The notes beneath the pieces were generated by a model. That model made no database searches. It had not been told where the DNA came from and worked only from the letters and a program-made list of their open reading frames with translations. Positions 1-10,476 of a DNA stretch of 64,000 nucleotides are shown in pieces. Position 1 is the first letter of the stretch, and the number at the start of each line of letters is the position of its first letter. The translations under genes were made by a program, and so were the position numbers. Origin of the DNA: Abelmoschus esculentus (lineage: Eukaryota > Streptophyta > Magnoliopsida > Malvales > Malvaceae); assembly GCA_035048815.1 (NCBI GenBank), contig JAUCBN010000034.1:11138737-11202736 (forward strand), in the 5' to 3' direction.

Positions 1-175
1 AAAAACCAAAAGAAAAAAAAAAAGAAAATCATTCCAAAAGACAAAGAAAAACATACTAAAATGTAGAATAAAATCGTGTCACAAGAACAAAATAATTTAT
101 TAAAATTTACAAAATAAAACAAACGAAATAATAGATCCGGCGATCGACGACCGATAATAAAACCAGTATCGCCAC
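1..175 (-). repeat. Truncated end of a LINE-derived short element (third copy)
   Basis: Read on the minus strand, this stretch contains GATCGCCGGATC, TTGTTTTATTTTG, CTTGTGACACG and CATGTTTTT-like words. They occur in the same order as the 5' part of the elements at 18281-18918 and 8248-8850. It is cut by the window edge, so its full length is unknown. The assignment rests on word order in low-complexity DNA and is tentative. Confidence 0.35.
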
Positions 176-1099
176 CTGTATGTAAATAATTTTAGACATT
201 TTAAATTAAACTCATAACGTATTATATTTTTTTTAATTAGCTAATAGTGATTACTATATTATCTGTTCTATAATATAATCTTCACCATTTGACATTAATC
301 ACACAATCACTCTGCTGGTATTACTGGTGCTCAAACCCTTAACCTTTAAGAAGAACAATCATTCCTTCAATCACTTGGGTTAGACTGCTAGTGCATAACG
401 TAATACATTATAAAAGTATGTAATCAAATTATGTAAAATTAAAGTATAGTAATAAAGTCTCAAATTTCAACACAGTAGAGGAACTAGAAATGTCGTATGA
501 TATTTTGCATTAACTTTTAACTAAAAAATTTGATTAAATGTTTTAACTCTGACTCTTAGAAACTATACCCTATTTTTAATTTTTTAAACTTTAATTATAA
601 TTCTTAATCTTGAATTTTAAGCCTATAATTTTAAAATAAAAACACTAATTAATATACAATAAAAGAACATACGGAAACAGACATTCCGTAATGACAAAAT
701 TGTTGAAACACAAAGCAAAAGCCATCCACCTCGTCTGAAACCAACCACAATGTTTTCCAAACTTCATTATTTCTCTGAAATTACAAAAAACTTAGATAAC
801 AGCACAGCGTCTCAACGTCAGCTGCTTCACCAGAGGAACAAAAGCTGAGAAAAGCCGTCATGTCGTGTTTGCTTTCACTACAAAGTGATAATAAAGTAAG
901 ATTGGTCTCAGTTTTATAGACTGTGTTTTTTGAGCCAGTCGGTGCTTTTAGAAACCAAAACATAAAAGACCATTCAAAGAAGGGCAGCAGCCAGCATGCC
1001 CTAACTCTAACACGAATAAAAAAAAACCAGAAAGGGTTCAAGTGGGAGACCATAGGACACCAAAACCAATCCTGTCCATGCTTGTATGAACGTGTTGTT
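176..1099. other. AT-rich spacer, no gene seen
   Basis: There is no convincing coding exon on either strand. The stretch 661-1080 is less AT-rich than its surroundings and carries a 90-codon open frame on the minus strand. Its product has no recognisable domain and a biased composition, so I do not call it a gene. Confidence 0.5.
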
Positions 1100-1345
1100 T
1101 AATATTTTATTATAAGTGTAAATCGTTTTTTATTGTATTTTTTATTGTTCTATTTTAAAATAATAGATTTAAAGTTTAAAGTTTAGGGTTTAAGGTTAGA
1201 GATTATAGTTAGGGTTTGAAAAATTACAGGTTAAGTGTAATTTTTAGGCTTTAGGATATAAAAATTAGGATTGAAGTTTAAAATTTTGAAAGGAAGACAT
1301 AAAAAAAAACATAATTAAGTGTAGGAGATTTTTGTTCTTTTATTG
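1100..1345 (+). repeat. Dispersed TTTAGGG-rich repeat (R1), copy 1
   Basis: This copy has a TGTAAATCGTTTTTTATTG-like left part. A core of degenerate telomere-like words follows (GTTTAGGGTTTAAGG, ATAGTTAGGGTTTG, AGGATATAAAAATTAGG). It ends in ACATAATTAAGTGTAGGAG and GATTTTTGTTC. The same order of words recurs at 1440-1670, 4195-4465 (inverted), 47190-47350 and 59895-60690. It is not a telomere, because the words are irregular. The 4195 copy has similar sequences at both ends in opposite orientation, which suggests a MITE. Confidence 0.55.
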
Positions 1346-1439
1346 TTGGGTTATATTAATTATAGTAGACGGTGTTTCAAGAAATACGACACTTTTAAGG
1401 TTAAAAAAAGAAGAGTGCAAAAAATTACGTTAAAAACGT

Positions 1440-1670
1440 CATGTGAATACATATTTTTTAATTCGTTCTTTTATTGTGTTTTTCAGTGTTTTTATTTTAA
1501 AGAGGTTAGGGTTTAAGATTAAAAATTATAGTTAAAGTTTAAGAAATTAGGGTTAAAGTATAGAGTTTAAGATCTAAAATATAAAAATTAATATTAAAAT
1601 TTAAAATTTAATTTTAAAAAATTAAAATATAACATAAAATAAGACATAATTAAGGGTTGTTCGAGGTTTA
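1440..1670 (+). repeat. Dispersed TTTAGGG-rich repeat (R1), copy 2
   Basis: The order of landmarks is the same as in copy 1: TTCTTTTATTGTGTTTTTC, then GTTAGGGTTTAAGATT, then ATAGTTAAAGTTT, then AAAACATAAGACATAATTAAG-like words. It lies about 100 bp after copy 1 in the same orientation, so the two may be a tandem pair. Confidence 0.5.
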
Positions 1671-2666
1671 TCTCGAAGAAAACTGATTAGCTTAGGTAAA
1701 TTGATTGACATCATAAAACACCGGCGTTGTTAAGGTACTTAACTAATGTCTGGACACCGAAGTTACTCTCGAAACCTTTGTTTTTCCCTGTCTGCATCAG
1801 TTACCAACAACAATAACTAATTCATCACCTCACATTTTGATTTTAGTATTAACACAAATCTCATGGCAGCACGTTTAAGCAAATCCAAATCCCAAATTAA
1901 TTACTCACCACATAGATTCATGTCTAAAGTAATAAAAATGGACCCACATCCAATGTATCGATCGAGGAATCCTTTTTTCTAACGGTTGTCGTGAGCACAC
2001 CACGAGACATGTTTCTTGGTTGCTTTTTTTATCTTCTCCACCACACTAAATTACCACTCCTTCAAACATTCAAATCCCCTTTTGCAGTCAATATCTTATT
2101 TATTGCCTTTAATCACATTGCTTACACTTGGTTTGGTCTCTATGTTTTTTTATTGTTATTTTGATCGAGTTTATAGAATTTCGTCTTAATTAATTTAGAT
2201 TGATCTGTGTCACACACATAGTTTTGGTGGTAGACGAGTCTCCCAACATAGATTTTCCGCGTACAAAACAACTCGAATCCGAAACATGTTTATGTAAAAC
2301 CAAACTACTTGCCACTTAAACCAACCACTATTGATGGTCTAAGTCGATAATGTATTGGAATATTTTAAGAATTACTATTAAAAATGTTGTTAATACAGTT
2401 TTTTAACTCCACAATTGGAATCAATAGGTATTTGGCATTTTCAAACTTTTTAGTTTTAGGGTTTAAGTGTTTAAAATTTAAGATTCGTTATTAAAATTAG
2501 GGTTTAAGGTTTATAGGTTAATAAAAACCTAAATTCTAAACTACTACAACTAAACCACTAAATTCTAAACCTTAAAATAAATTCTCAAACTCTAAAATTA
2601 ACGGGCTTATGATTTTTTTCACGGTCAACATATTGAATATGAATCATTGATACAATATCTAAATTA

Positions 2667-2900
2667 CACTACGCTAGAATTAGTATATAGTGGTATTTCT
2701 AGTGGTGTTTTTATCTCAAACGCACCATATATGTCATATACAGTGGTGTTTTTCAAAAATAAACGCCGCTAACTTTTGTGACATAGGTTTTAGCCTGCAT
2801 ATTTTGCGGTGTTTTCTCAATGCCGCTAATATTTGTTATGGCATTATAAACACCACTAAATATCTTAAAAACGCCGTCAGGAACCTGTTTTGCAGTAGTG
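2667..2900. mobile_element. Small non-autonomous CACTA-type element
   Basis: The 234 bp element starts CACTACGCTAG and ends CAGTAGTG, so both ends read CACTAC inward. It is flanked by a perfect 3 bp target duplication, TTA, at 2664-2666 and 2901-2903, as the CACTA superfamily produces. Inside are several subterminal repeats in both orientations of the type AGTGGTGTTTTT and AACGCCGCTAA, the kind of array a CACTA transposase binds. It has no coding capacity. Confidence 0.8.
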
Positions 2901-2903
2901 TTA

Positions 2904-4194
2904 CTTAAACTCATCTCTACCCATAAATTTTACGATAATGAACATTTAAACATACTCGATCAAACTAAACTCGATTAACAACATGTTTGTACAATTTTAA
3001 CTATACAATTTAAATTTCCTAATTAAATTATCATATAAATTATACATTTTTTTAATAAAAAAATTGAAATGATTCAATATTATTCTGACTTGAGTCTTTG
3101 GGAATGATTGTTCCTAAATATTGTTTCTTTGAAAGCACACTTGAAATCTGTGTTTGGGCATTGTTTCACCATAAAGAGTAAAAAATGGAAAAGCAAAGGG
3201 ATGAAACGTAGAACTGAACATAAAAATAGAAAAGCTGACACAGGGATCACGCCACATTGATATTTTCATGATAAAGCCACCTTCTGGGACATAGATTTTG
3301 GGTCTGATTCTTACAATAGATTATTGCATGTCTGCATGAAACCCCCACCGTTCGATCAACTTTTGTGGAGCAATTAAACGGATATGATTCAGCATCAGTC
3401 CCGATCCTGTAGTTGACTTCTTTTGACCATTAATTTGTTGTGTGAACTGGGAAAGTAGGGTTAGGGTTGAAGGAAGAAGTGGGGCTTTTGGTGACATAGG
3501 CATAGGCAGAGAGAGCAACAGCTACTTCAATGTTATGGCATTTCAATCTTTTGAAGCCTTTAAGCAGTTCATATTATTTGTTATTTATAATATATAATAA
3601 TGGTCGTCGATAAAATTATTAAAAAATAAGGCATTAATACTGATATGACAAACAAAATAATAGATCGAACACTAAAATATTTAAATTGTGTCGTGATAAA
3701 ATTATTATCTTAAAAAGAAATTTATTTCGATCGGTATAATCGCACTGTCTTCGAAACTGCAATACATGCAGTCTCCTGTCCAGGTAGTACAGCCCAACTG
3801 CGCCTGCAACCACTTACTTCAGAAGCATGCATTTTTACATCTCCAAAAGCTTCAAAGTTGACTCATCAAATCACTTCTTTCGTATGATATATCATACCAC
3901 TACACATGAGTTTTATATACTTACAACCATATGGAGTTGCAACCATCTGGGGTCGCAACTGTTATTTAGGTCGTTATTTTAAGATTTTGATATTATCTTA
4001 ATTTATTATTATAAAAAATAATAACTTATAATAACCGTAATTTATTTATTATTATCTTTGATCGTAATAAAATACTATTGTGACCTAAAACGCGACCATA
4101 ACTACAATTTAAATCCATGCTTGCACCCCTTCCCTTTTTGAAAGGTACAAAAATCCCTTTGCTTTCGTGTCTCTCTAGCCAGTAATGGAGTAAG
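2904..4194. other. Spacer, no gene recognised
   Basis: The stretch is AT-rich except 3110-3560, which is of ordinary complexity and carries a 65-codon minus-strand frame (3321-3518) without recognisable similarity. That island could be a short exon, an untranslated RNA or an old repeat. Nothing in the sequence decides between these. Confidence 0.4.
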
Positions 4195-4465
4195 ATACAC
4201 ATTAGAAATCTTTTTCCTCTTAATCGTATTTTTTCTGTAACTTTTGTTAAAAATTTTAAAAATTAAATTTTAAACCATAACCTTAATTTTTTGTCTTAAA
4301 CTCTAAACCCTACAACTTAAAAATACACATTACCTTTAATTCTCTAAACACTAACCACAACCCGTAATCTTGAACCTTAAACCCTAAAATCACGAATTTA
4401 AAGTGAAAGCACCGATGAAGACACGATTAAGAGGTAGAAGATTTTGTGCCCCACGTTAACCTACC
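4195..4465 (-). repeat. Dispersed TTTAGGG-rich repeat (R1), copy 3, inverted
   Basis: The core words appear here as the reverse complement (CTAAACCCTACAAC, AACCTTAAACCCTAAAA). The outer edges, AGAAATCTTTTTCCTCTTAA on the left and TTAAGAGGTAGAAGATTTTG on the right, are near inverted repeats of each other. This copy therefore shows that the family has terminal inverted repeats. Confidence 0.55.
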
Positions 4466-5782
4466 CCAAGCGCTTGGACAAATATGATTTTGAACACGCG
4501 TATATAAACAAAGCTAGGATGAATCTATGGGGTATTGGGTAGATGTACCCCTTAAAATTTTTAAGTTTCTTTATATTTTATATTTTTTATATTTTTTAAT
4601 GATAATCTAATTTTACACCTTCTAAACTCTTATAATTTTATACTTTATATTTTTAATATAACTTTTTGATACATTATATTCTATTACATAAAATTATGTG
4701 TTCGATCCTGTTCAAGGCTTTATAATACTTCTATATAATTTTTTTTATAATTTTCAACTTAATAAAAAAATTATATGCATTCATTTTATTTTTCTTTTTA
4801 TTATCTTATCTAATTTTGTAACGATAGATATATCTAGATGCAACACTCATATGGTCAAATAAAAGTATATCAATTTTGATACGTGTGATAATTTCCCTCA
4901 AATAATTTTGTTTACCATTCTTCATATAGTAAAAGGCTGAAAGCAGATATTATGATAAAAAATGTGTAGAGGGAGCAGACAAAGAAGCCGACAAGCACAA
5001 TACAAGAATAAGATTGTCTTTTTTTTTTTATTTTTTACTCTTTTTTCCCACTACCTTCAGGATTTTACCATTCTTATTTAAATTAACTCCATAATCATGA
5101 TTAAAACCTTGAAAATAAAATAAAATAAAAATGCAGGTATTGTTGCATAAATGTTGTACAAGGCTTCATATGTATAAGCCGAGGCATGCGTGCATGCTGC
5201 ATGTGAACCATGGAAGCAACATCGCATGTGCTTCTGTCCTAGTGGGAAATAATTAAATTAAATTAAATTAATTAAATAATTTAAGAGGGATAAAATCTAA
5301 ACAAACCCAATCGTATATATTTATTCTATATGTTTTTGTAGGAAAAAAATCATCTAAGTTTTTTTTTAGAAAACAAGCTTTATTAGTCATTTAGGGTTTA
5401 TTAATAATCTAGCAAGAATAAAGATCAAATTCTTACCTAGTTGAAGATATGTAAGATGCTAAACAGATAACATTGATTATGTGTCCGAAATGTAACAAAT
5501 ATTTGCAATATTCTGATTTCTATTTATACATGTCGACCATATTCTTTGTTTCTGTTTATTTTATGTTAGAAAAAAAATATTTTTTTTCTTTTTTTTAGAA
5601 AGAAAAGAAAACTGAAAGAAACCGCCCCATCCACAGTATTTATAGAATAAGAGTCCTTTAGAATATTCACATTCGAGCTCATCACCTCATGTCCATCACT
5701 AGATCATGATATTAATTAATAATACAAATAAACTTTATTTAAGAAGAAGAAAGGTAGAATAATATTAAAGATGTAATTTAGG
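4466..5782. other. AT-rich spacer, no gene
   Basis: No exon-like sequence was seen. There are homopolymer runs around 5010-5050 and 5570-5600. The CATGCGTGCATGC segment near 5186-5200 contains two overlapping CATGC-type RY-like words, but no nearby gene gives them meaning. Confidence 0.5.
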
Positions 5783-6190
5783 CAGTGGGGTTTTGGACAG
5801 GCGCAATAGAAGCGATCGCACAGGACCCCGAAAAAGAGGGGCCTCAAATTTTGATAAACTACATTCATTAGATGATGTTAATCTCGAAATTCATTGAAAA
5901 ATTTTGAAAACGTTATTAAGAAATATGAGTTATAATTGTTAAAACGTTATAATTATTTCTTAAATATGACAATTGATTATAGAATCTTATTGATTATTAC
6001 TATTACTATTGCTTCAGTAGAACTAGTGAGTTTTGGACAAACGCAATAGAAACGATCGCACAAGGGCCCCTATAAAGGATATTTTCTTCTAAGGGCTACA
6101 ATTTTATAACTAGCGGAGGTCATGAACAATTACTTTTAAAGACCATATTTTAATAAATTGCATAGGCCCAAAATCTTTGAACCACCCCTG
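5783..6190 (+). mobile_element. hAT-like non-autonomous element (family H1), copy 1
   Basis: The 408 bp element has ends CAGTGGGG and CCACCCCTG, the CAGGGG-type terminus usual for hAT elements. The flanking 8 bp are AATTTAGG (5775-5782) and AATCTAGG (6191-6198), a target duplication with one mismatch. Inside, a direct repeat of GTTTTGGACA then GCAATAGAA then CGATCGCAC occurs near 5791 and again near 6031. An inverted copy lies at 23581-23998 and an interrupted one at 40960-43250. Confidence 0.7.
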
Positions 6191-6214
6191 AATCTAGGGT
6201 TGATTTTGATTTAG

Positions 6215-6320
6215 ATTCAGTTATCTGATAAGTAGTCAGATAGACAAAGATAAAATCAGGATTTAAGGTTTAGAGGACAAAAATATAAATGTTTGAAACT
6301 GGAACAAATTCATAAAAAGA
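6215..6320 (+). repeat. Fragment of the small hAT family H2
   Basis: The words ATCAGGATTTAAGG, GAGGACAAAAATATAAATG and CAAATTCATAAAAAGAC match, in order, the H2 elements at 19099-19262, 52998-53167 and 55849-56011. The terminal repeat and target duplication are not clear here, so I treat it as a decayed copy. It ends just before the glutaredoxin promoter. Confidence 0.4.
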
Positions 6321-6464
6321 CCAGACACACCTTGGTTAGGACTGCAGAGATGAAAGAGACCAACTCCGTTTACTTTCTTTTACAAACTACCGTTTCCCGA
6401 TTAAAATAATAATCAGACGTGATTCTCCTCAAAAACTTGCCCATGTTTTGGATTCCTCTCGTTC

Positions 6465-6472
6465 TATAAATA
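6465..6472 (+). promoter_or_regulatory. TATA box of the glutaredoxin gene
   Basis: A perfect TATAAATA lies 105 bp upstream of the chosen ATG. Transcription would start near 6495-6505, giving an untranslated leader of about 75-80 bp rich in C and T. It is inferred from position and consensus only. Confidence 0.6.
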
Positions 6473-6576
6473 CCTGACAAAACCTTCACCACTTCTCACC
6501 AGCACCGAGCTCTCAAATATTTGATCTTTTTTCTTCCTCCAGTATTCTCTTGTTTTACCAGCTTTTACTTGAAAAA

Positions 6577-6954
6577 ATGCATTGCCAAACAGGTTCACGG
6601 GGGACTTACGTGCCGACCACCAGGACTATTGCCGGGGACCCTCTGGAGAGGATAGAGAGGTTGGCATCGGAGAATGCGGTAGTTATCTTTAGTGTTAGCA
6701 GTTGCTGCATGTGCCATGCCATTAAGAGGCTGTTTTGTGGGATGGGAGTTAACCCGACCGTGTATGAGCTAGACGAAGACCCTCATGGGAAAGATATGGA
6801 GAAGGCTTTGATGAGGCTGCTTGGAAACTCTCCTGCTGTTCCCGTTGTGTTCATCGGCGGCAAACTCGTGGGTGCAATGGACAGAGTCATGGCCTCTCAC
6901 ATCAATGGCACTCTTGTTCCTCTTCTCAAACAAGCCGGTGCCCTCTGGCTTTGA
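6577..6954 (+). CDS. CC-type (ROXY-class) glutaredoxin, 125 aa, single exon
   Basis: This is a plant-specific class III glutaredoxin. These proteins bind TGA bZIP transcription factors in the nucleus and influence flower development and nitrogen, jasmonate and stress responses; redox catalysis is thought to be weak. The thioredoxin fold fills almost the whole 125 residues. The active-site motif is CCMC at residues 43-46, where classical glutaredoxins have CPYC. The cis-proline region reads AVPVVF (about 87-92), followed by the glutathione-binding GGKLVGAMD (about 94-102). The C-terminus ends in ALWL, the short motif class members use for TGA and TOPLESS-related interactions. The start is the first ATG after the TATA box; the same frame is open upstream but has no ATG. 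The gene is intronless, as is usual for the class. Family assignment is firm; which ROXY member it is cannot be told. Confidence 0.93.
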   Translation: MHCQTGSRGTYVPTTRTIAGDPLERIERLASENAVVIFSVSSCCMCHAIKRLFCGMGVNPTVYELDEDPHGKDMEKALMRLLGNSPAVPVVFIGGKLVGAMDRVMASHINGTLVPLLKQAGALWL

Positions 6955-8058
6955 CCATCTTTGGCTTTACTCCCCCAAAAAAACAGCCAAAAAGAGAGTG
7001 ATAACATAGGAAAGTATGGCAGAGGAAGAGGAGTACTAGGTTTGGAGTCTACTCCATTTTGAATACAGCAATGGCTATGACATGTTTTAGTTTCAATTCA
7101 AGCTTTTCCTCTTCTTCTTTCTTTTTTCTGCTTCTTATTGATGTTTTACTTACAAGTGGGTCTTTATGGTGTGCTCAAGTTTGTTTTTTTAATGGCTAAT
7201 GGCTCCCTCCTCTGTACATAGGAAACAAATTTAAAAGAGTTATTTGCAGTGGGTTTTCTTTTCTTTGAGTTCACCTTAATGATTTCATCATCTATCATAA
7301 CGTATGAAATGTTAAGAGTTTGCCTTTTTTGACCCAGCAGTCAAATTTGGAGGGGTCTTGGACCAGAAACCCGCTTCTTTTACAGCCTTGAAAACAGTAA
7401 AACAAAGAAAACAACCGTATTGAAACCTAAACACAACCGGGAAGTGTTCCTTTGAGTTCGATATAGATTATAGCCTCCGAGTACTTGAGGGGCAACGACT
7501 CATGATCGGATTTAACTTGAACTTGACATATTTGGTAGCTACTGCCTACTAGCTCTGGCCTAGGAAGACTATATATGAAGATTTAGCATGTTTGGGAGAT
7601 GGACAGTGAGGGGCGGGAAAGTGGCAAGGGAAGTGGGTTCGTAGGAGCTAATGCTATTGAGTTATGTGGAGTTCGGTAGGTGTTGGGGTGGCTGAGGAAC
7701 CTCCCAGTGAACTCTTGAGATTAACTTGGAGTTCCAGTGTGCTTCTTCTTATTGTTAACTGCAGAAAGGAAAGGGATTTTGGACTTGGATTTTGAGATCC
7801 ACCGACCAGTATTTGACTTGTCTTATAATAATGAAGACAAATCATAAATATTTAGGGTTATTTGTACTTCTATTTTAATGAAATTACACTACACTATATT
7901 TTAAAAAACGTTTATGTCCTTCCGAGGAAACAACATTCTCCTTAATAGAATATGTTTTTTTTTTCATTAAAGACGAGAATTCAATCAAGTGAATCATTAA
8001 AAACTCTCTTATACCTAAATGAGATAAAAAAATTAAAGCGCTATCAAATAAAACAACT
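6955..8058. other. 3' region of the glutaredoxin gene and spacer
   Basis: The first 300 bp are T-rich and probably include the 3' untranslated region (an AAATTTAAA-rich stretch near 7228 and ACATAGGAAAC near 7216). The stretch 7440-7850 is of normal complexity but shows no exon or repeat that I recognise. Confidence 0.45.
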
Positions 8059-8247
8059 TCAAGGGCGACCTCTCAAAAGACTATACAAAGCATTTGCGAC
8101 CTTATTCACTTCTCTTGGAATGCGACGCACAACCACATTCCAATCTCTTTATAACATATAGCGAATGTCTTCCACAATTGAGTTTTCATATAAAGTTCTT
8201 GAAGTACCATTGATAATTCGTTCAACCTCTATGCTATCGGTTTCTAG
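8059..8247 (-). pseudogene. Remnant of a LINE-type RNase H domain
   Basis: The minus-strand translation starts LETDS, continues through IINGTS and RDWNVVVRRIPREVN, and ends KVANALYSLLRGRP before a TGA. This matches the C-terminal half of the plant RNase H domain of LINE reverse transcriptases: the acidic D of the ETDS motif, then the RDW..V..IPRE.N..A..L signature. One in-frame TAA interrupts it (after RYML), so it is dead. The reverse transcriptase part is missing. The next unit on the minus strand (8248-8850) is a LINE-derived sequence that abuts it directly. Confidence 0.6.
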
Positions 8248-8850
8248 TTAAACCCAACGAAATAAAATTTAAGAAATAAAATAATTGAATTAAACAATTT
8301 AAAAATTCTTACAACCAAAACTAAAAAAAATATAGAGATAAGAATACTAATAAAACTTAAAAACTTTCTGAATTTTCTTATCATTGTTAAAACAAGATGC
8401 ATAAAGAAGAAAGAACTTGTACGCAATCTAAATTGTTATGCAAAAAGTATCACTACCCTAGACTGATTTTATCGGTAAACAACTATCAACCGAGCGTGGA
8501 TATAACTTTTCAAGTGATTACCGAAAAAAACATAAATCAGAAACTAACACTGATCGAATATCTTTGTGAATAACGATATGTATGCTAAAACATGCCACAA
8601 AAACAGATGAACCAAGCCACAAAACAAAAACAAAAACATGTCATAATAACAAAAGAAAAAGTGTAACACAAGAAAAAAAGAATAACGTGCTATAGAAGTA
8701 AGGATTCTTATTATAATAAAAAAAATTAATAGATTCGATGGTCGATAATCAATGTTAAAATTGATTGTCGACCATCGATCAAAAGTATTAATCAAAGTGA
8801 AAAATGAAAGAATTTTAAAAAAACAGCTAGGGTTTTCTTCGTAAGAATTG
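8248..8850 (-). mobile_element. Short LINE-derived element (family L1s), copy B
   Basis: The minus strand runs from AAAACCCTAGCTG through GATCGATGGTCGAC, TTGTGTTACAC, GGCATGTTTTAGCATAC, GTTAGTTTCTGATTTATG and CTCGGTTGATAGTTG to a T-rich tail region. The same landmarks appear in the same order at 18281-18918 on the plus strand, with similar spacing, so this is a repeated element of about 600 bp. It codes for nothing. No target duplication was found for this copy. Confidence 0.55.
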
Positions 8851-9375
8851 ATAATAAATATATTTTGAAATAATTTTTTTTTATAAAAAAATAGAACACG
8901 GTTAAATAATAAAATTATTAGTGCATATAATTATTCTTAAATTAAATAACAATGGCACTTGTTCAGAAGATTATGAATTTTGTTAATTAAAAGATATTTC
9001 TTGAAACATATAATTTTATTTGTCTCCGAAAAGAAAAAGAAAAAAGATTATGAAGGTGGAATGATAAGTTAGCAACAGGAACAATAACTCATTAAATTTG
9101 TGAATGTAAAAACATATCGGATAAGTTTTAAGTGGGGTTCTGTTAGGTCATATTAAATTAGATATAAATTATTTTAAATTGATTTAATATTTTAATTTAA
9201 GTAAATTAGGTAATGGATCAGTTTTAGACGAAATTAGATATAAATCATTTGAATATAATTTTATTAGTTATTAAATTTATATTTATATACTATTTATTTA
9301 TTTATGAATTTATTTTTTTTATTTTATTAATTATTAAAATTTATGTTACTTTTTTACAATTATCGATGATAAAAA
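8851..9375. other. AT-rich spacer, no gene
   Basis: Only low-complexity A/T runs are seen. A (GAAAA)-rich purine stretch lies near 9028-9045. There is no recognisable gene or bounded repeat. Confidence 0.5.
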
Positions 9376-9883
9376 TAAGGATGGGCACGGAACTCGAATT
9401 CGACGGGTTCTGATCCGACCTGATTCGATCAAGTCAGATTTTTTTAGTAGAAAATTCGGGTTAAGATCGGGTCGTTTTTTTAAAAGGGTGATCTCGAGTC
9501 GGGTCAGTTTTAAAGTGAAAAAATCCGATCCGAATGAGACTAATAGTGTAATTTTTCTCATATATATTTTAAAGATATTTACAATAATGATCTCTCTTTA
9601 TATATAATTTATATAATTAGGTCACTAAAATTATTTTTTTACAATTAGGTTACTAAAACTTTATTTTTTATAATTAGATCCCTAAATTTTATTTTTTACA
9701 ATTAAGTCCCTAAAATTTAATTTTTTTAATGATTCGGGTCGGATCAAAATTTAAAGCTTAAAAATCAAATCAGATCGAGTTTTTTCACCCTAAAACCGGG
9801 CGGGTCGGGTGACGAGTATGATTTTTCGAGTCAGGTGCGGGTAGACTGAAAGTCCGACCCGACCCTAACCGTGCCCATCTCTA
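9376..9883. mobile_element. hAT-like non-autonomous element with perfect target duplication
   Basis: The ends TAAGGATGGGCACGG and CCGTGCCCATCTCTA are inverted repeats. The flanks GATAAAAA at 9368-9375 and 9884-9891 are a perfect 8 bp duplication, the length hAT transposases make. The 508 bp body is rich in CGGGTCGG and TCGGGTC words and encloses a 28-29 bp tandem repeat (9614-9728). There is no coding capacity, so it must depend on a transposase elsewhere. Confidence 0.75.
9614..9728 (+). repeat. Tandem repeat, four units of about 28 bp
   Basis: The units begin TAATTAGGTCACTAAAA, CAATTAGGTTACTAAAA, TAATTAGATCCCTAAAT and AATTAAGTCCCTAAAAT and each ends in a TTTTTT run. The units have diverged by about 10-20 percent, so the array is not recent. 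It lies inside the hAT element. Confidence 0.6.
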
Positions 9884-10476
9884 GATAAAAAGATCATTAT
9901 AATTTCTTATCTAAACTTTTAACTTAAATATCCAAATTAAAAAAAATACTAATTAAATATTTTAAAATAATTTAAACATTTAATCTTATCTCAAAAAATT
10001 ATTTATCAAAATAAACCTCGCCAAATAATCTCTTAACCCAAAGAGAAAAAAGGGTCTAATTCCGAGTTGAGTGTTCTTTTTGAAGATTTAACCAAAATTT
10101 TGAATCTGTAAAGTCAACAAGGAAACAGCACCAAATCTCAATCTATTTTATCAAGGTCTTTTCATATTTATATAGAATTAGTTCAATGGGATCAATTGCA
10201 AAATTTCCACGATTCTTCTTCATTTTTAATACAAAAAGTTAAGAGTGTTATGTGGTTTTAGAATCTGCTACTTTTCTTTCAGTTTCCAGGTTGTTTTTCT
10301 TGCTATTTGCATGGCAACCAGCCAGAGGGAATTGATTTCATTCCTTTGGTTTTTGATATAGGAAGTGAAAACACTGTATTTACTATTTTGGGTTGAACTG
10401 ACGAGTGACAATTAAGATTTCCAAGGAAGGGTTCTTATTTGTTCTGAATTTGGTGAAAAAAAGCTTGAATTTTGAA

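Noticed and set aside
781..1053. Protein-coding gene on the minus strand (90 codons)
   Set aside because: No domain, biased composition, no splice or promoter context.
1100..1345. Interstitial telomere repeat
   Set aside because: TTTAGGG words are irregular and mixed with other words, and the same arrangement recurs as a dispersed repeat with defined order.
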